DNA from: Sipunculus nudus
Taxonomy: Eukaryota > Annelida > Sipuncula > Golfingiida > Sipunculidae
Reading direction: 5' to 3'
Assembly (NCBI GenBank): GCA_026874595.1
Contig: CM049310.1
Location: forward strand, 18,392,058-18,456,057
DNA length: 64,000 bases
Shown here: piece after piece, positions 1 to 13,918 of the stretch
Numbering within the stretch: position 1 is the stretch's first letter
Layout of the letters: the number at the start of each line of letters is the position of its first letter
Notes under the pieces: model-generated
Seen by the model: the letters and a program-made list of their open reading frames with translations, nothing else
The model's database searches: none
What the model was told of the DNA's origin: nothing
Program-made: the position numbers and the translations under genes

Positions 1-2560
<2,560 letters not shown>

Positions 2561-2563
2561 AGA

Positions 2564-2587
2564 GTGTGTGTGTGTGTGTGTGTGTGT
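2564..2587. repeat. (GT)n microsatellite
   Basis: Twelve GT units in single-copy DNA. Confidence 0.95.
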
Positions 2588-3474
2588 AAAGGACCGAAAT
2601 TCAGTACCTCCAAAGTTTTTCAGTTAACGCAATTTAATTTATTTAACTGACCTTGCTGAACTCAAAGGAAGCAGGGTCTCTCCGAAAGTGCTTGAATTTC
2701 GGTGATTTTGAAACATTCCTCTAAAATCCCTGAGTTTCACTCTGATTGTGAGATGTGACATATCAAGGGGGACAAGGTTTATATTTATTAGACAAGATTT
2801 ATGTTATGTAAATTAGACATATGCATGAGAATATTAATTGAAACAAACTCTGGTGGGCCCTAATGCCTGAATTGTAAAGCCAAATTTACATAGTTAGAAA
2901 ACATTGAAAAGACCTTGCAGGGAACTGAAGTTATAAAAAATAGTGGAAACGCTGCATGTTAAGTTCACAGACTATATAGTGTACCTGGACTGAGGGCATT
3001 TAAGATCATTTAATTACCCGCCTTATAACCCTGGATTTTTCTGTAAGTGAGCAAATGAACTTCATTGTACATATTTACATAAAATAACATGTTTTATTTA
3101 TCAAAGGCATTGGCCCTAAGAAGGGCTGTCAAATGCCGTAAATATTTTTTTCTTAACATTCAGTGACTTTAAAAGCTATATCATTAATAATGCTGTCAGA
3201 TGACCATAGAATCGCGCTTACGATTCATAAAATAATTTATGAATGCGGCTTCAGCCGTTGATTGGAATCAAGGTTTGTCTCAAGTTAAATGGCAAATAAG
3301 CCAAACTGGAACAGAATATTTGATTTTCATTCACTGTAAACACATGGAGAAACCACATTCTTTATGAGATGGATAAGGGAAAAAACCTACACCATGCAAA
3401 AGTTTTATTGTGTATTAAATGAGCATAGAAATAACCATTTTCACAACCATGACTTCCAAACAAAAATGACCCTT

Positions 3475-3482
3475 TATATATA

Positions 3483-3538
<56 letters not shown>
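3475..3538. repeat. (TA)n microsatellite
   Basis: Long TA run with one interruption near its left end. Confidence 0.96.
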
Positions 3539-3541
<3 letters not shown>

Positions 3542-4240
3542 CTCAACCAAAAGAATTCCTCTGAAATGTATATAAATGCAATTGCGCCTATATTGTATTA
3601 ACCAATTTAGATTTGCCATAGTCAAATGTTTGGCGCATGCTGCAAAGTTTCACTGCACATCCGGGCATGCATTCAGGTTAGAAGTTTATTGCAAAACACA
3701 CGTCTCATACAGAACAGTTTGTCGAGTTTGCAGACTGAATTTAGAATATTGTAAAGTCATGAAATAAATGAAAATTTAAAACTGATATTTAAATTAACGT
3801 ATAAAAATATATAGCCTATATACAGAATCACCCATGCAGGAGTAACATTATCAATATGGAATAACATATAGTAATTCAGGGATAATCATTTCGCATCTTT
3901 TGCAAAGAAACACCATAAAAGGCCACCTTATTTAGCCATGATGCACTACAGATATACATTGTTTTGGCATGACACAAAATTTAACAAGGTGACTACTTTC
4001 TCTTCACAGCAAAAAAAAATCCTTGAGGCATTTTATATACAAGTGCTGGTGATTCCCTGACTGACTTTTCCCTATAGAAAACAGAAACACGTTCCAGGTG
4101 TTCCTTGGTTTCCAGGATAGCTTGGAACCCTGTCGGTATTTCATATACCTTTTTTAACATAATCGATATTTCACCTAACTCGGCTCTCAGATTCAAGGTA
4201 ACTTCATATCTCAGGCGGTACTTTGGTCGATTTCCAGAAC

Positions 4241-4241
<1 letters not shown>

Positions 4242-4286
<45 letters not shown>
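4242..4286. repeat. (GT)n microsatellite
   Basis: About 22 GT units. Confidence 0.96.
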
Positions 4287-4287
<1 letters not shown>

Positions 4288-5000
4288 CACGATCCTTATG
4301 GATAAATGTATCAATAATGATTGATTTAGATCTGACTGCCTGACGATGCTGCTACCGACTGCCAGATATGCGACTTTGGGGGAGATAAGATCAAAGACAA
4401 TGGCGTCAGTACAGGGGAGATGGGGTATAATATATCCCCCACCCACTATCAAGTAAGGGAGGTGGTTAATCTAATCATCTCCTCATATGCAGAGAATAAG
4501 ATTTATATATACTGGAAATAAAATATATTAATAATTAGAATGATAGAGACTTTGGTTCCATTTCTCCATTTATGAATTTACTATAAATATGTATATAAAA
4601 CAGGGAAAATGTGATATTTCAATATTCATATAAGCTTACTGAGAAAAAGGTGTCCCAACCTTTCATTTCCTTGCCACAACTGTGAATCATCCCTCCCCCC
4701 CCCCCCCCCTACACACACACACTTTAAGATAAATCGACGCCACCGATCAAAGACCAATAGTCTAGCTCCCTCACTCAGCTCGACTAAAAAAATTAAGGTT
4801 TATAGCACCCAAAGTTGCTTCTCATGCAAGCTCCGTGCAGACAGGGCCGGTCCTGTCGGAGAGATTAACTATACAAAAAAAAATAAAACACACCACAAGA
4901 AACCAGCTACCGTATTTAGAACTACTGACCATAAGGCGAGACGCGTTTGTTTTCCTCACTAGCCTTTTTTTTTTGTTATTTATTCCTTGAGATATATCAG

Positions 5001-5193
5001 GGGCGGATCCAGAATTTAGGAAAAGGGGGGGTCCAACCCAGGAGGACTTATGAAAATCCTAAAAAAAGGTCATCACGTCTGGAAAAGGGGGGGTCCAGGC
5101 CGCAAAATTACGTCTAAAACCCCTTAAAAAAGGTTGCTTCAGGTGAAAAAGGGGGGATCCGGACCCCCTGGACCCCCCCCCCCCTGGATCCGC
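5001..5193. mobile_element. Short TIR element, GGCGGATCCAG ends
   Basis: About 193 bp beginning GGGCGGATCCAG and ending CTGGATCCGC, so the ends are inverted repeats. The interior is G/C-homopolymer rich, with repeated GGGGGGGTCC blocks. It has no coding capacity, so it is a MITE-type non-autonomous DNA transposon. The same left-end motif recurs at about 42534. No clean target duplication was identified. Confidence 0.6.
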
Positions 5194-5512
5194 TTCTGTA
5201 TATATGGTTAAACAATTTTTCTCACCGAATAAAAACTATATGCAAAATTGTATGCATAAACTTATTGTTGTTCAAATTAAGGGGAAAAAATACATTTTGT
5301 GATACGCTTATTCAGTTCCTGAATTAAAATATTCTTCTTTTTTTTCTCAAGAATTTGGTCTATAATTTAAGCAGATGTTTGCCAAACCTTTTGTCGTATC
5401 GCATTTAAATTTAAAGCTTCCCGGTCAAGCTATTTCGGAGTGGTGACATCTGTCGGTTATTTAATAGACTATATAACGCTTCAGCTGCATGATCATACAA
5501 ATGACAATTTAC

Positions 5513-5789
5513 GGCCTAAAAAAAAGTATGGTTCTCAGGCACTTTTTTTCAAAAATCAGTGCGGGCGGGCGATTTTTTTTAACCTTTGTTTTGTATATTT
5601 CGATAAAAGCAGGGAGAGCATGAACAGAATGTTTTGCTAAACAGGTAAAAGCACTATATAACAAAGGAAATCTTAATTATCAAAATTGTATTATTTTATC
5701 TTCTTGAAAGATGAAAATCAAATAGTTTTTTTTTATTCGGGGGTTAAAATGAGGCGGGCAGTGCCTGAGAACCATACCTTTTTTTGGCC
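5513..5789. mobile_element. MITE with about 35-bp terminal inverted repeats
   Basis: The left end (from 5513) and right end (to 5789) are near-perfect inverted repeats: GGCC(T), an A-rich run, then TATGGTTCTCAGGCAC, then a GCGGGC block. The interior of about 200 bp is AT-rich and non-coding. The open frame across it is the element and not a gene. Transposase family not assigned. Confidence 0.65.
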
Positions 5790-6983
5790 TAACATCAGAT
5801 TTTATAGCAGATAACCAATGACGTTCACCTGAAACTCTTTAAATGAATGGAATTGCATGTTTGTTTATTTTATTATACATTATATGCGTTTGCACCTATA
5901 TTGCAAAGAATGACCCGACTCCATCCCCAGCCACTATTTGATACGTACGGGCAGTGCGGCGTGCAGTGCCCGTATATGCTGATGAAAAGAGCAGAATTAT
6001 AAATATTAAATATCGCCGTCAACGGGTTTTCAGCTTTACATTTAAAAAAGCTTATGTCAAGATCACCTTGTAACGTTTATTACTTCAGCTAGATTCTGAA
6101 TTCTTCAGCAGACGCTGCCACTCACACAATTTTGTAGGGTTTGTGGCACATGCAGAACCACTACTTAAGAAACCATTTTTATTCTTCACTACTATTCAGT
6201 ATAATGAAAATGTCAATACACAGAAACTATCTGAGGTGCAGAGTTGTCAAATGAATCCCCTCAAATAATCAAACAATGCCTTTTTGTTCTCTAGCTCTCA
6301 CATTAGGACATAACCAATCACGCCTCCAAATCCAATTCATTGGCCAGAGGGGTAAGGTAAAACTCTGTCCCATTTACTCTCCGATCAAATTAATAAAGGA
6401 ACAGTTTGTTTTTATACTCCTGACAAAATGTGAGATTAAAGTTCATCTACAGTGCAATTATACATTATCTAGCTATATTACCAAATATTATTACAGTATA
6501 ACCTTCCACCTCTGTGTAACTTTTCAAATATAATCCCTTCCTGGTGCAGAGCTTGACCGTTATTCAGTAACAAGTCAGCTACCGAGACAAAAGTGAATTC
6601 GACATTTGAGATAAAGTGATTTACTAATTAATTAGGTCTACTGGTCAAGGAGGATAATGTCTTGTGACGTTAAACCTTTCTTTATTGACTAGTTTGACAG
6701 GCTCCGAATGTACAAAAAGAGTATATACTGACACAATCAGTAAAATTCACAATGATAATTGAAATATTCATACTAAGTTCAAATAACTGAGAAAAATGTA
6801 AATGAGAGATTGAAGCCTATATTGGACTCATCTATTGTGATTTGATATAAAAACAATAAACTAGCAATCCTGAAAAATCAATGCTAGTGTATTTTTTCAA
6901 TTTCCAAAATTTTTCAGAAATTAAATGTTTCTTTCAGATTAACCCAATCCTTGCTAATTGTGCCATATTACTATATATATTGC

Positions 6984-7040
<57 letters not shown>

Positions 7041-7744
7041 TAGGCTAACAATAATAATAATGATAATGATAACAATAGTTCTAACCACTATTCAAAGCAG
7101 AAATATTGTTTCACTCTGTCCTATGTGTACTTGTGTGTCTCCACAGGTCGTTAATTTTTTTTCTAATTTTTAATGCATAAATGTATTTGCTCGAATCCTA
7201 GGGTGTAACTGCACATAAATTACATCAGGATGTGTTTTTTACGTTCTAATAACTGTTTTTAAAGAAAGCTTTTGGTAGTTGGAGGCATTTTTTATGCACA
7301 TAAGCAATGATTCCCGATTAATTACTACTACCAGTGCCACTACTACTACTACGACTATGCCTGCTACTACTGTTATACTACCTGTACCTCTCTTATCGTG
7401 TTACTGTTACTGCTAGTACAATTAATTACTAATCCACCATTACAAAGATTTCTTTTTTTTTTAATTTAAAAATGAAAAAGCAAATAACATCGTCACAACA
7501 CACAATGCAATATAATAAAAAAATATTTATAGTCAGTTTTTTAATAAAGTACAAAAGACGCCAATGGCTATTTTCACCGACTCAGTGCACATAATGGATT
7601 TTCAAGAGAAATTGAGATCCCCGATATCACAGATAAATTACAAGACCTAGTTTATAATGTAATGCAAGTGTACATTGTGGTGACTGAGAATTGTAAATAT
7701 GACCACCTCCAAGCGACATCTAGTGATAAATCCAGTCACTAAAG
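5790..7744. other. Intergenic DNA upstream of RPS8
   Basis: No gene recognised. It holds an (AAT)n microsatellite at 6985-7036 and a patch of ACT/ACC trinucleotides at about 7325-7400. The rest is AT-rich unique-looking DNA. Confidence 0.55.
6985..7036. repeat. (AAT)n microsatellite
   Basis: About 17 AAT units followed by degenerate AAT repeats to about 7075. Confidence 0.95.
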
Positions 7745-7804
7745 TAAAGCGAGATTTCGCGAGACTTCCGGTGATCTGGCCTTTTCCTGTTCCTCTCGGC
7801 CATC
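7745..7804 (+). promoter_or_regulatory. RPS8 core promoter and 5'-TOP leader
   Basis: Immediately upstream of the RPS8 ATG is a pyrimidine tract (CCTTTTCCTGTTCCTCTC, about 7780-7797), as expected for a 5' terminal oligopyrimidine mRNA whose translation responds to mTOR. Just upstream lie TTCGCGAGA (resembling the TCTCGCGAGA promoter palindrome) and ACTTCCGGT (ETS-type site). No TATA box is seen at the expected distance. The leader is about 25 nt if transcription starts at the first C of the tract. Confidence 0.7.
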
Positions 7805-10800
7805 ATGGGTATGTCATGTGTAGACTTGACAAAATCCAATCGAATCCTAAAGTACCACTGTGATATCGTGGCAAATTTAATGAAGGAACTTTAACCACAA
7901 TTATCCATAATTCATTTGAGCTCAATATTTTAGTCCCCGAATTGTAAAACTAATAAAATGCAACAATCATAACAGAAGTCTTGATCTGGTAATGCCGAAG
8001 CCCTGGTATCAACAATATGACAATGAAAGCACAAGCCATGGGCTCTGTAGCTTGTTAGCTTTCACATTTATGTTGCATCTTCTGTGTGATTCCGTTCTAA
8101 AATAAACGGTCGAAATTTAACACACCCCGTTTTGGTCCGAGTATAGAATCCTGCCTACAATTCCAAGATGGGTCTAAACTGACTTGACCGTCTCATATTG
8201 TAGTATTTTAGTAGTAGTAATCATCATAAGCCATGACATGCCTGATGATATGACATCGACATGCCTCTTACTTCTTCATTACATGAATACTAAACATCAT
8301 AACGTCCGTTCGTATACACCCATAACCTCGTCCACATAGGCTGGATTCTAGACCCGCTCCGAAAAGGCTAATGGTGTAGAATAGCGGGCTTTTCCAATAA
8401 GCCTTATTTCACAACCTCTCATCCAGATTTGTGACGTCACGCTAATGTATATTTTTATATAATTCGCTCGAAAATCTGGATGAGAGGTTGTGTAAAAAGG
8501 CTTTTTGGAAAAGCCTGCTATTCTACACCATTACCCCAAAAAGAGTCCTGTCAAGTCTTAAAGTGTTACAAGATCAGGAACTCTCATTAAAAAGTGCCAG
8601 TCCACTTGAGAACCTATGCTACAGTAGACTGAATAAAATTTCCCAGGAACCCCTACCCCTCTGCAAATATGTAACTGTAGAGATGGAGGTTGTTTTGAAA
8701 TAGCAGATATTACATTATAAAAACTTCACATTAATGACATTTTAGTGTTTCCATACTAAACGGTTTCATGTGGATCTAGTGTGGTTGCCTTTCAACATTT
8801 AGTTGTGGATTCACAGCATTGCTGTATTATTCATGTTAAATTTTTAAGTTTACAGTGTATCCCTATTTCCATGCTTCTCATTATCACAGATCGCCTAGAG
8901 ACCAGCAGTTTTGCTTATATTTTATTGGTGTATTTCAGGTATCTCAAGAGACAAGTGGCATAAGCGCATGAAAACTGGCGGTCGCCAGTCCCAGATCCGC
9001 AAGAAGAGGAAGTTTGAGCTTGGTAGGCCCCCAGCAAACACCAAGGTGAGTAGAAACAGAATGTTTGTATACCAACATATTATCACCAGACAACAGTTTT
9101 TATCTAACAGTTTGGTGATGTATATTGAATATGGATTAAATTACTTATGCTGGGGCAGGCACTGTTCAGTTTTATCAGAACAGTGCTCTAGCTCTGCTGC
9201 AATGGGTGCATTATGTCACCTAAGTTCTTTAAACCCCTTGTGTTTTAAATAAAAAAAATCATCAGGTAAATGAACAATGCGTAAATTGCCTGCCACCTAA
9301 GTGCATTCCTTTCAAATACCAGAATTACACTTTGCTTTATTATTGGTTGAAGACTGCACCTGATGCATTTTGGACGATTTCTATTTTGCACACTGGAATT
9401 GAATGATGACAATATACTCGGTGGGAGGGTCTGTTTGACTGTTTTGGTCTTTGCGCAGACACCAATGAGCCACCTGTAGTCATAGTTACACTGACAGCTC
9501 CAGATTATCCCATTGGCTAATGGTATGTTTTATATGATCAGTCTTTACTTGGTTTTAAAAGGTCTTGTCTGTTCAGTTAAGTACCACAGAGCCTGAACAA
9601 TTAAGGATCAATCATCAATTAGTTGAATAGATGATAGACCAGATATTTTCTTCAAATTCCAGAAACTGTTTCATTTTCTGATCTTTGTACCATTGTGAAC
9701 ACTGAATACATCTTGTTTGTTGTGATGCCTTTGGATCTGTAGCATATATACCAGGATATCAATCATATGATATCACAATTGCAGCTAGGAGCTAAGCGCA
9801 TCCACACGGTGAGGACCCGTGGAGGTAACAAGAAGTACAGAGCTCTGAGGCTGGACCATGGAAACTTCTCTTGGGGGTCAGAAGGTACAGCAACTTTATT
9901 TGTTCTTTCAGTAACAGTAGAATAAAGCACTGAACTGCTAGTTAGAACTAGAATGCTAAATGTAAACAACTGATCTCAAAGATAACTAGAAAATTCCTGC
10001 TTCAGTGACTTTTTGTTTTTAGTGTCATTATTTTTAATTACTTCCTTATTTATATATTAAAAAGCCATCTGTTTTTTCATGGATTTTCAGTTAACTCTGT
10101 TTACAACACTTTTGTTTAATTAAATTTAAGTACTTATTTTGCTTACTTTCTCTCTCATTGCATTGCCAAATAAACAAGCACAAGTGATGATCATTTCATC
10201 TATCACCATCTTTCGGCTGATGATTATGATGCCATTTTAAGGTTCTGATGTGCTTTCTTATAATTAATAGTATTTTATATGGCCAGGGATGAAAATAAAG
10301 GTACTGTTCCATATAAATTTCCCAGTTTGTTTTGTGGGGGTGGTGGGATGGAGAAAATCAACTATTTACAGAACATTATATGTACTCAATTGGTGTAGTT
10401 TAACATCTTTGCCAAATTATTGCTCTAGTTATTTGTTGGTTTTAGCTTATAAACCATTTCTTTTCTGTTTCAATATTATGTTATCTTGTTAATATTATCA
10501 TTTATCAAACAATTTACTTCATAGTAGAGGTTATGGTGGTAACAAAAGACTAAAAAAAGTTAACCTGTATTTGTAGCTACCTCAAAGAAAACCCGTATTG
10601 TTGATGTTGTCTACAACGCCAGCAACAACGAGTTGGTGAGAACCAAAACTCTGGTTAAGAATGCCATCATCCAGGTTGATGCTACCCCATTCCGTCAGTG
10701 GTATGAAGCTCACTATGCCCTACCCCTCGGCAGGAAGAAGGGAGCCAAACTAGTAAGTAGAGGCTTCATGATTTGTTGCTGATGTTATTATTACACAAGT

Positions 10801-12911
10801 AAAGCTGCTGGTTCTGGTTTCTAGTAACATTTTTACTGGAGCAAAATCGTAATATAACATCTAAAATTATCTGTTTTGTTGCATGTTTTTGGTAGAGAGA
10901 ACATTTAACAGGTTACTATCCAGGAAGACCGATTTCAGGCCAGAAAGTGAAATTACCAAATATTATAATTTGAGATATAAATGTAATGATAAAATTGTGG
11001 TATAAATGATAAATTATTGGTCCAATTTCACTATTGTTTGTAATAAAACAAGAACAAGATTCCATAGTATGTACACAAAGAGCCTCTGACACTGAAAGAG
11101 AACTGTAAAAGAAAAAAATCATATGAAATTGAAAAGGGACAACTTAAAATTCAGTCATCGTGCTATTGTTCTTAAAATCAAGGAAATGCCAGAGCACACA
11201 TGATGTTTTCAACATCACCATCTTTCGGCTGATGTGTCTTGATGCCAAATTCTGTTGACCTGATGTGTCTGTGCATTAAAATGTATAATCAATGAACCTT
11301 TTTATTAAGTAGTTAAAAGGATTAAATTTATATTAGTCTGTATAAGATTCATTCATAGTTAATGCTAAAATACATGATTTGTTGATTTTGTTTGGCCATT
11401 TTATGTAAATCATTTAGAGTGACATATCAGTGAAGGGACTTGTTTAAATACGGTGTTTTATGTGTAAGGAACTGGTTTATTTTGTTTATATTTTGCTCCA
11501 ATATGTGACCCTGAAATATCAATAAAAATTGTGCTTTTCTACCATCTAGAGCGAGGCTGAAGAAGCTGCCCTCAACAAAAAGAGATCCAAAAAGACCCAG
11601 AAGAAATATGATGAGAGGAAAAAGACGGCTAAAGTAGAACAGGCCCTAGAGGAACAGTTTATAACTGGCAAAGTGTATGGTGAGTCCATTTTGTTCCTGA
11701 GAGAAAAACCAGTTGTCTTTACCATGTTAATACATGGATGTGAGGTCACACGTTTGGATGATAGATAACCATTGAAGTAGAATGATACAAAATGTTTTAC
11801 ACATGTTATTTGAACCATGTAGGAAATGGCATGTACTTTGGGGAAATACAAAAGTATTTATGGTTATGGAACCCCATTGTAATTGCATTTGCAACAAGAA
11901 TAGCACTCCATAGAGTGCATAACTCTGCACCCATGCAGAGGCGAAACAATCTTATTTGATCTGCCATTGGCTGGACTTTGTATAAGCTGGCCCCTCCTGC
12001 CAGAAAGCTCTTTGGGAAATAGTTTGCAACAGAGGTTCATTGAAATCAGTTTGTTTTGCACAATTCAGTGAATGGACAGACCAGTAAACGGGTCACTTTG
12101 GATAAAAAATTGCTGCATGCTGGGACATGTTACCTAGTCATTGCAAAAACAATGTATAATACTTTACAGATTAGTGTTTCTTATGTAGTTGTGAAAAATA
12201 TGGTGTTAATAGCAGACAGTTTTTTAAACAGCTGGAACTGAATGATGATGAAAACTTGGTGGGAGGATCTGTTAGACTGTTTTGGTCTTTGTGCAGACAC
12301 CAGTGAACCACCTGTAGTCATAGTTACACTGACAGCTCCAGTCGAGTAATTGGTACACATAAACTTAACATGTGTGTGTCTGTTTGAAAAATATACAGTA
12401 TGTTATTTAATATATTGATCAACAGAATCAAAATATTTCATCAGTGAATGGAGGTTAAATATTATTGCAGTAAGCGGTAAACGTGATTTAAAAAGGAAAC
12501 ATGTTAGACAACATTTTAATTATGGCAGTCGATATAGTTCAAGGCTTGAAATAGGCCTTCCAATAGGCTACCATAGACCAGTTTGCAGTTACATTTACAA
12601 TCAACACCTGCCACCTGGTATGTTTTGATATTCCAGTAATTTTATTCCAGCTTAGTTCAAGCTAAGAAATTAAAATTGCTTGTATTTTAGAAGTTTTAAC
12701 GGGCAGTTGCAATAAATTTTTGAACCGTACAAACATGCTGGCCTTCAGGGCCAGTAGAGTGTCACAGACCTACATGCTCACATCTTTTCTTTTTATTTCA
12801 GCATGCATTTCCTCTCGACCGGGACAGAGTGGTCGCTGTGACGGCTATATTTTGGAAGGCAAAGAGCTGGAGTTTTACATGAAGAAAATGAAATCGAAGA
12901 AGGGCAAATAG
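7805..12911 (+). CDS. RPS8: 40S ribosomal protein S8 (eS8), six exons
   Basis: A complete spliced gene for the small-subunit ribosomal protein eS8, which binds 18S rRNA. Coding exons are 7805-7808, 8939-9045, 9785-9884, 10577-10752, 11550-11679 and 12802-12911. All introns are GT-AG and frames join exactly to 208 codons plus TAG, the usual animal length. Recognisable family blocks are [78 protein letters not shown] and the C-terminal ASRPGQ-like block with LEGKELEFY. The first exon carries only ATGG, as in vertebrate RPS8. Introns 2, 3, 4 and 5 each carry a box C/D snoRNA, so the transcript is also a snoRNA host. Intron 1 holds a large hairpin element. Assignment is by recognition of the protein family and is very secure. 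Confidence 0.97.
8370..8532. repeat. Long inverted repeat (foldback/MITE) in RPS8 intron 1
   Basis: Two arms of about 61 nt, 8370-8430 and 8472-8532, are reverse complements with only a handful of mismatches around a 41-nt AT-rich spacer. In the pre-mRNA this would fold into a long double-stranded hairpin. It resembles a palindromic MITE and has no coding capacity. Confidence 0.85.
9393..9503 (+). ncRNA. Intronic box C/D snoRNA, type A copy 1 (SNORD46-like guide)
   Basis: In RPS8 intron 2. Terminal stem 9393-9401 (CTGGAATTG) pairs with 9495-9503 (CAGCTCCAG). Box C ATGATGA is at 9403-9409 and box D CTGA at 9491-9494. The 12 nt AGTCATAGTTAC, one base upstream of box D, is antisense to the conserved 28S rRNA GUAACUAUGACU segment. 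The box-D-plus-five rule picks the second A of GUAAC. Vertebrate RPS8 also hosts SNORD46, remembered as guiding 28S Am3739 in this region, so orthology is likely but was not aligned. Internal D'/C' boxes are weak. A close paralogue is in intron 5. Confidence 0.85.
10177..10254 (+). ncRNA. Intronic box C/D snoRNA, type B copy 1
   Basis: In RPS8 intron 3. A perfect 6-bp terminal stem (AGCACA/TGTGCT) encloses box C GTGATGA at 10184-10190, box D' CTGA at 10217-10220 and box D CTGA at 10245-10248. The sequence before D' (CACCATCTTTCGG) is antisense to the conserved 28S rRNA CCGAAAGAUGGUG motif and points to methylation of an A in CGAAAG, the type of site guided by U32/U51 in vertebrates (from memory). 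The sequence before box D (CCATTTTAAGG) could pair with a CCUUAAAAUGG-type 28S segment; that guide is less certain. Confidence 0.85.
11191..11275 (+). ncRNA. Intronic box C/D snoRNA, type B copy 2
   Basis: In RPS8 intron 4. It shares TCACCATCTTTCGGCTGATG with the intron 3 snoRNA, including the D' guide to 28S CCGAAAGAUGGUG and D' box CTGA (11229-11232). Box C is ATGATGT (11200-11206, last base off consensus) and box D is CTGA at 11260-11263, with a short ACACA/TGTGT terminal stem. The region before box D differs completely from copy 1, so the second guide has diverged. Confidence 0.8.
12232..12341 (+). ncRNA. Intronic box C/D snoRNA, type A copy 2 (SNORD46-like guide)
   Basis: In RPS8 intron 5. 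Terminal stem CTGGAACTG (12232-12240) pairs with CAGCTCCAG (12333-12341). Box C ATGATGA is at 12242-12248 and box D CTGA at 12329-12332. The sequence is nearly collinear with the intron 2 snoRNA, including the same AGTCATAGTTAC antisense to 28S rRNA, so both copies should guide the same methylation. Confidence 0.85.
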
Positions 12912-12945
12912 ACTTGACCTTGTTTACCCATACTGTACATGCCAC

Positions 12946-12951
12946 AATAAA
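12946..12951 (+). terminator. RPS8 polyadenylation signal
   Basis: AATAAA 35 nt after the RPS8 stop codon, giving a short 3' UTR typical of ribosomal protein mRNAs. Confidence 0.85.
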
Positions 12952-13204
12952 CTGTCAAAGGGGTCATGGTCTTTATTTTCACTGTATGAGAAAGGGGAGA
13001 GAATGCTGCTGTGTAATCTGGATACACTAAAAGGATTTCCCAGCCAGTGTTTCCTTATTGATCAAAATTAATGCTTTAAGTATGATGCCAAGCCATTCTC
13101 GTCAAAATTTGTTTGGCAATATTTCAAGAATAAATCATATTTTTACACTAGAATTCAGGCATAGGTATTTAAGGAAATTTCTTGATTTAATTGTATCCCC
13201 AGAA

Positions 13205-13918
13205 ATCGGTGGCGCCACCTATTATTCTTTACTTATTTTCATGCCGTTTAATACCCGCAAAATTGCTACATGACAGTACTGTGAGCATTATAAGTCAAAA
13301 ACTAATGGACAGATTTCTTTTTTTTTATGCGTGTACATAGATATGGGTTATCGAATGATGTTTATTTAAATTGGGGTCATGACCTTTTCCTATGAGAGTG
13401 GCCTTGACCTTGAAAATTGCCATATCTGGTGAAAATCACACAAAATCATTAATATCTCAATAAGGGATGCAGTTATTTGTCCAAAAATCAACTTGACCGA
13501 AGATCTTGGATAGTAATGTCATGTACTGGAAACAGGTGGCGCCACCTGTTATTCTTATACTTGTTTTCGTGCTGTTTCAGATCCTTTTGAAACCTTATAT
13601 GGTGTGCTTATCAGCCTTGATCATCTGTAACTGCTGCAACAGGCTGATGGTACCACCCACAATATCCTTTTTTCTCTGAATTTAATGTCTTTGTGAGACG
13701 GATATCAATAGGTGCACTTGAATTCTTCAAGCATATATATAACTACAACACCTTGATAAAGTTCGAGATGGGTCAACATGACCAGCTTTTCAAGATTACA
13801 GACCTATTTGTAGAAACTTCTCAGAAAGAACTAGGTAGCACTACTAGCAATTTTAGCAAAATTGCAAGTGTGGTTTCATCCAGTGTCCTGATACCTTGTG
13901 TGATTATATCATTATAAG
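13205..13918. repeat. Two degenerate repeat units, each with a GGTGGCGCCACC palindrome
   Basis: The GGTGGCGCCACCT word at 13208 and 13545, each followed by a TATTCTT-rich segment and CATGCCGTTT/CGTGCTGTTT, marks two units about 337 bp apart. The interior has 'GGTCATGACC' and 'GACCTTGA' runs typical of the other tandem families here. Non-coding. Confidence 0.65.

Larger units (their letters stand above)
2588..5000. other. Intergenic DNA with simple repeats
   Basis: No gene seen. It contains a (TA)n tract at 3475-3538, a (GT)n tract at 4242-4286 and a poly-C run near 4693-4709. The rest is AT-rich unique-looking sequence. Confidence 0.6.

Noticed and set aside
8911-9252. A 113-aa open frame through RPS8 exon 2
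   Set aside because: Its first half contains the RPS8 exon, but the rest runs into intron 2. The GT at 9046 and the match to RPS8 show the true exon end.
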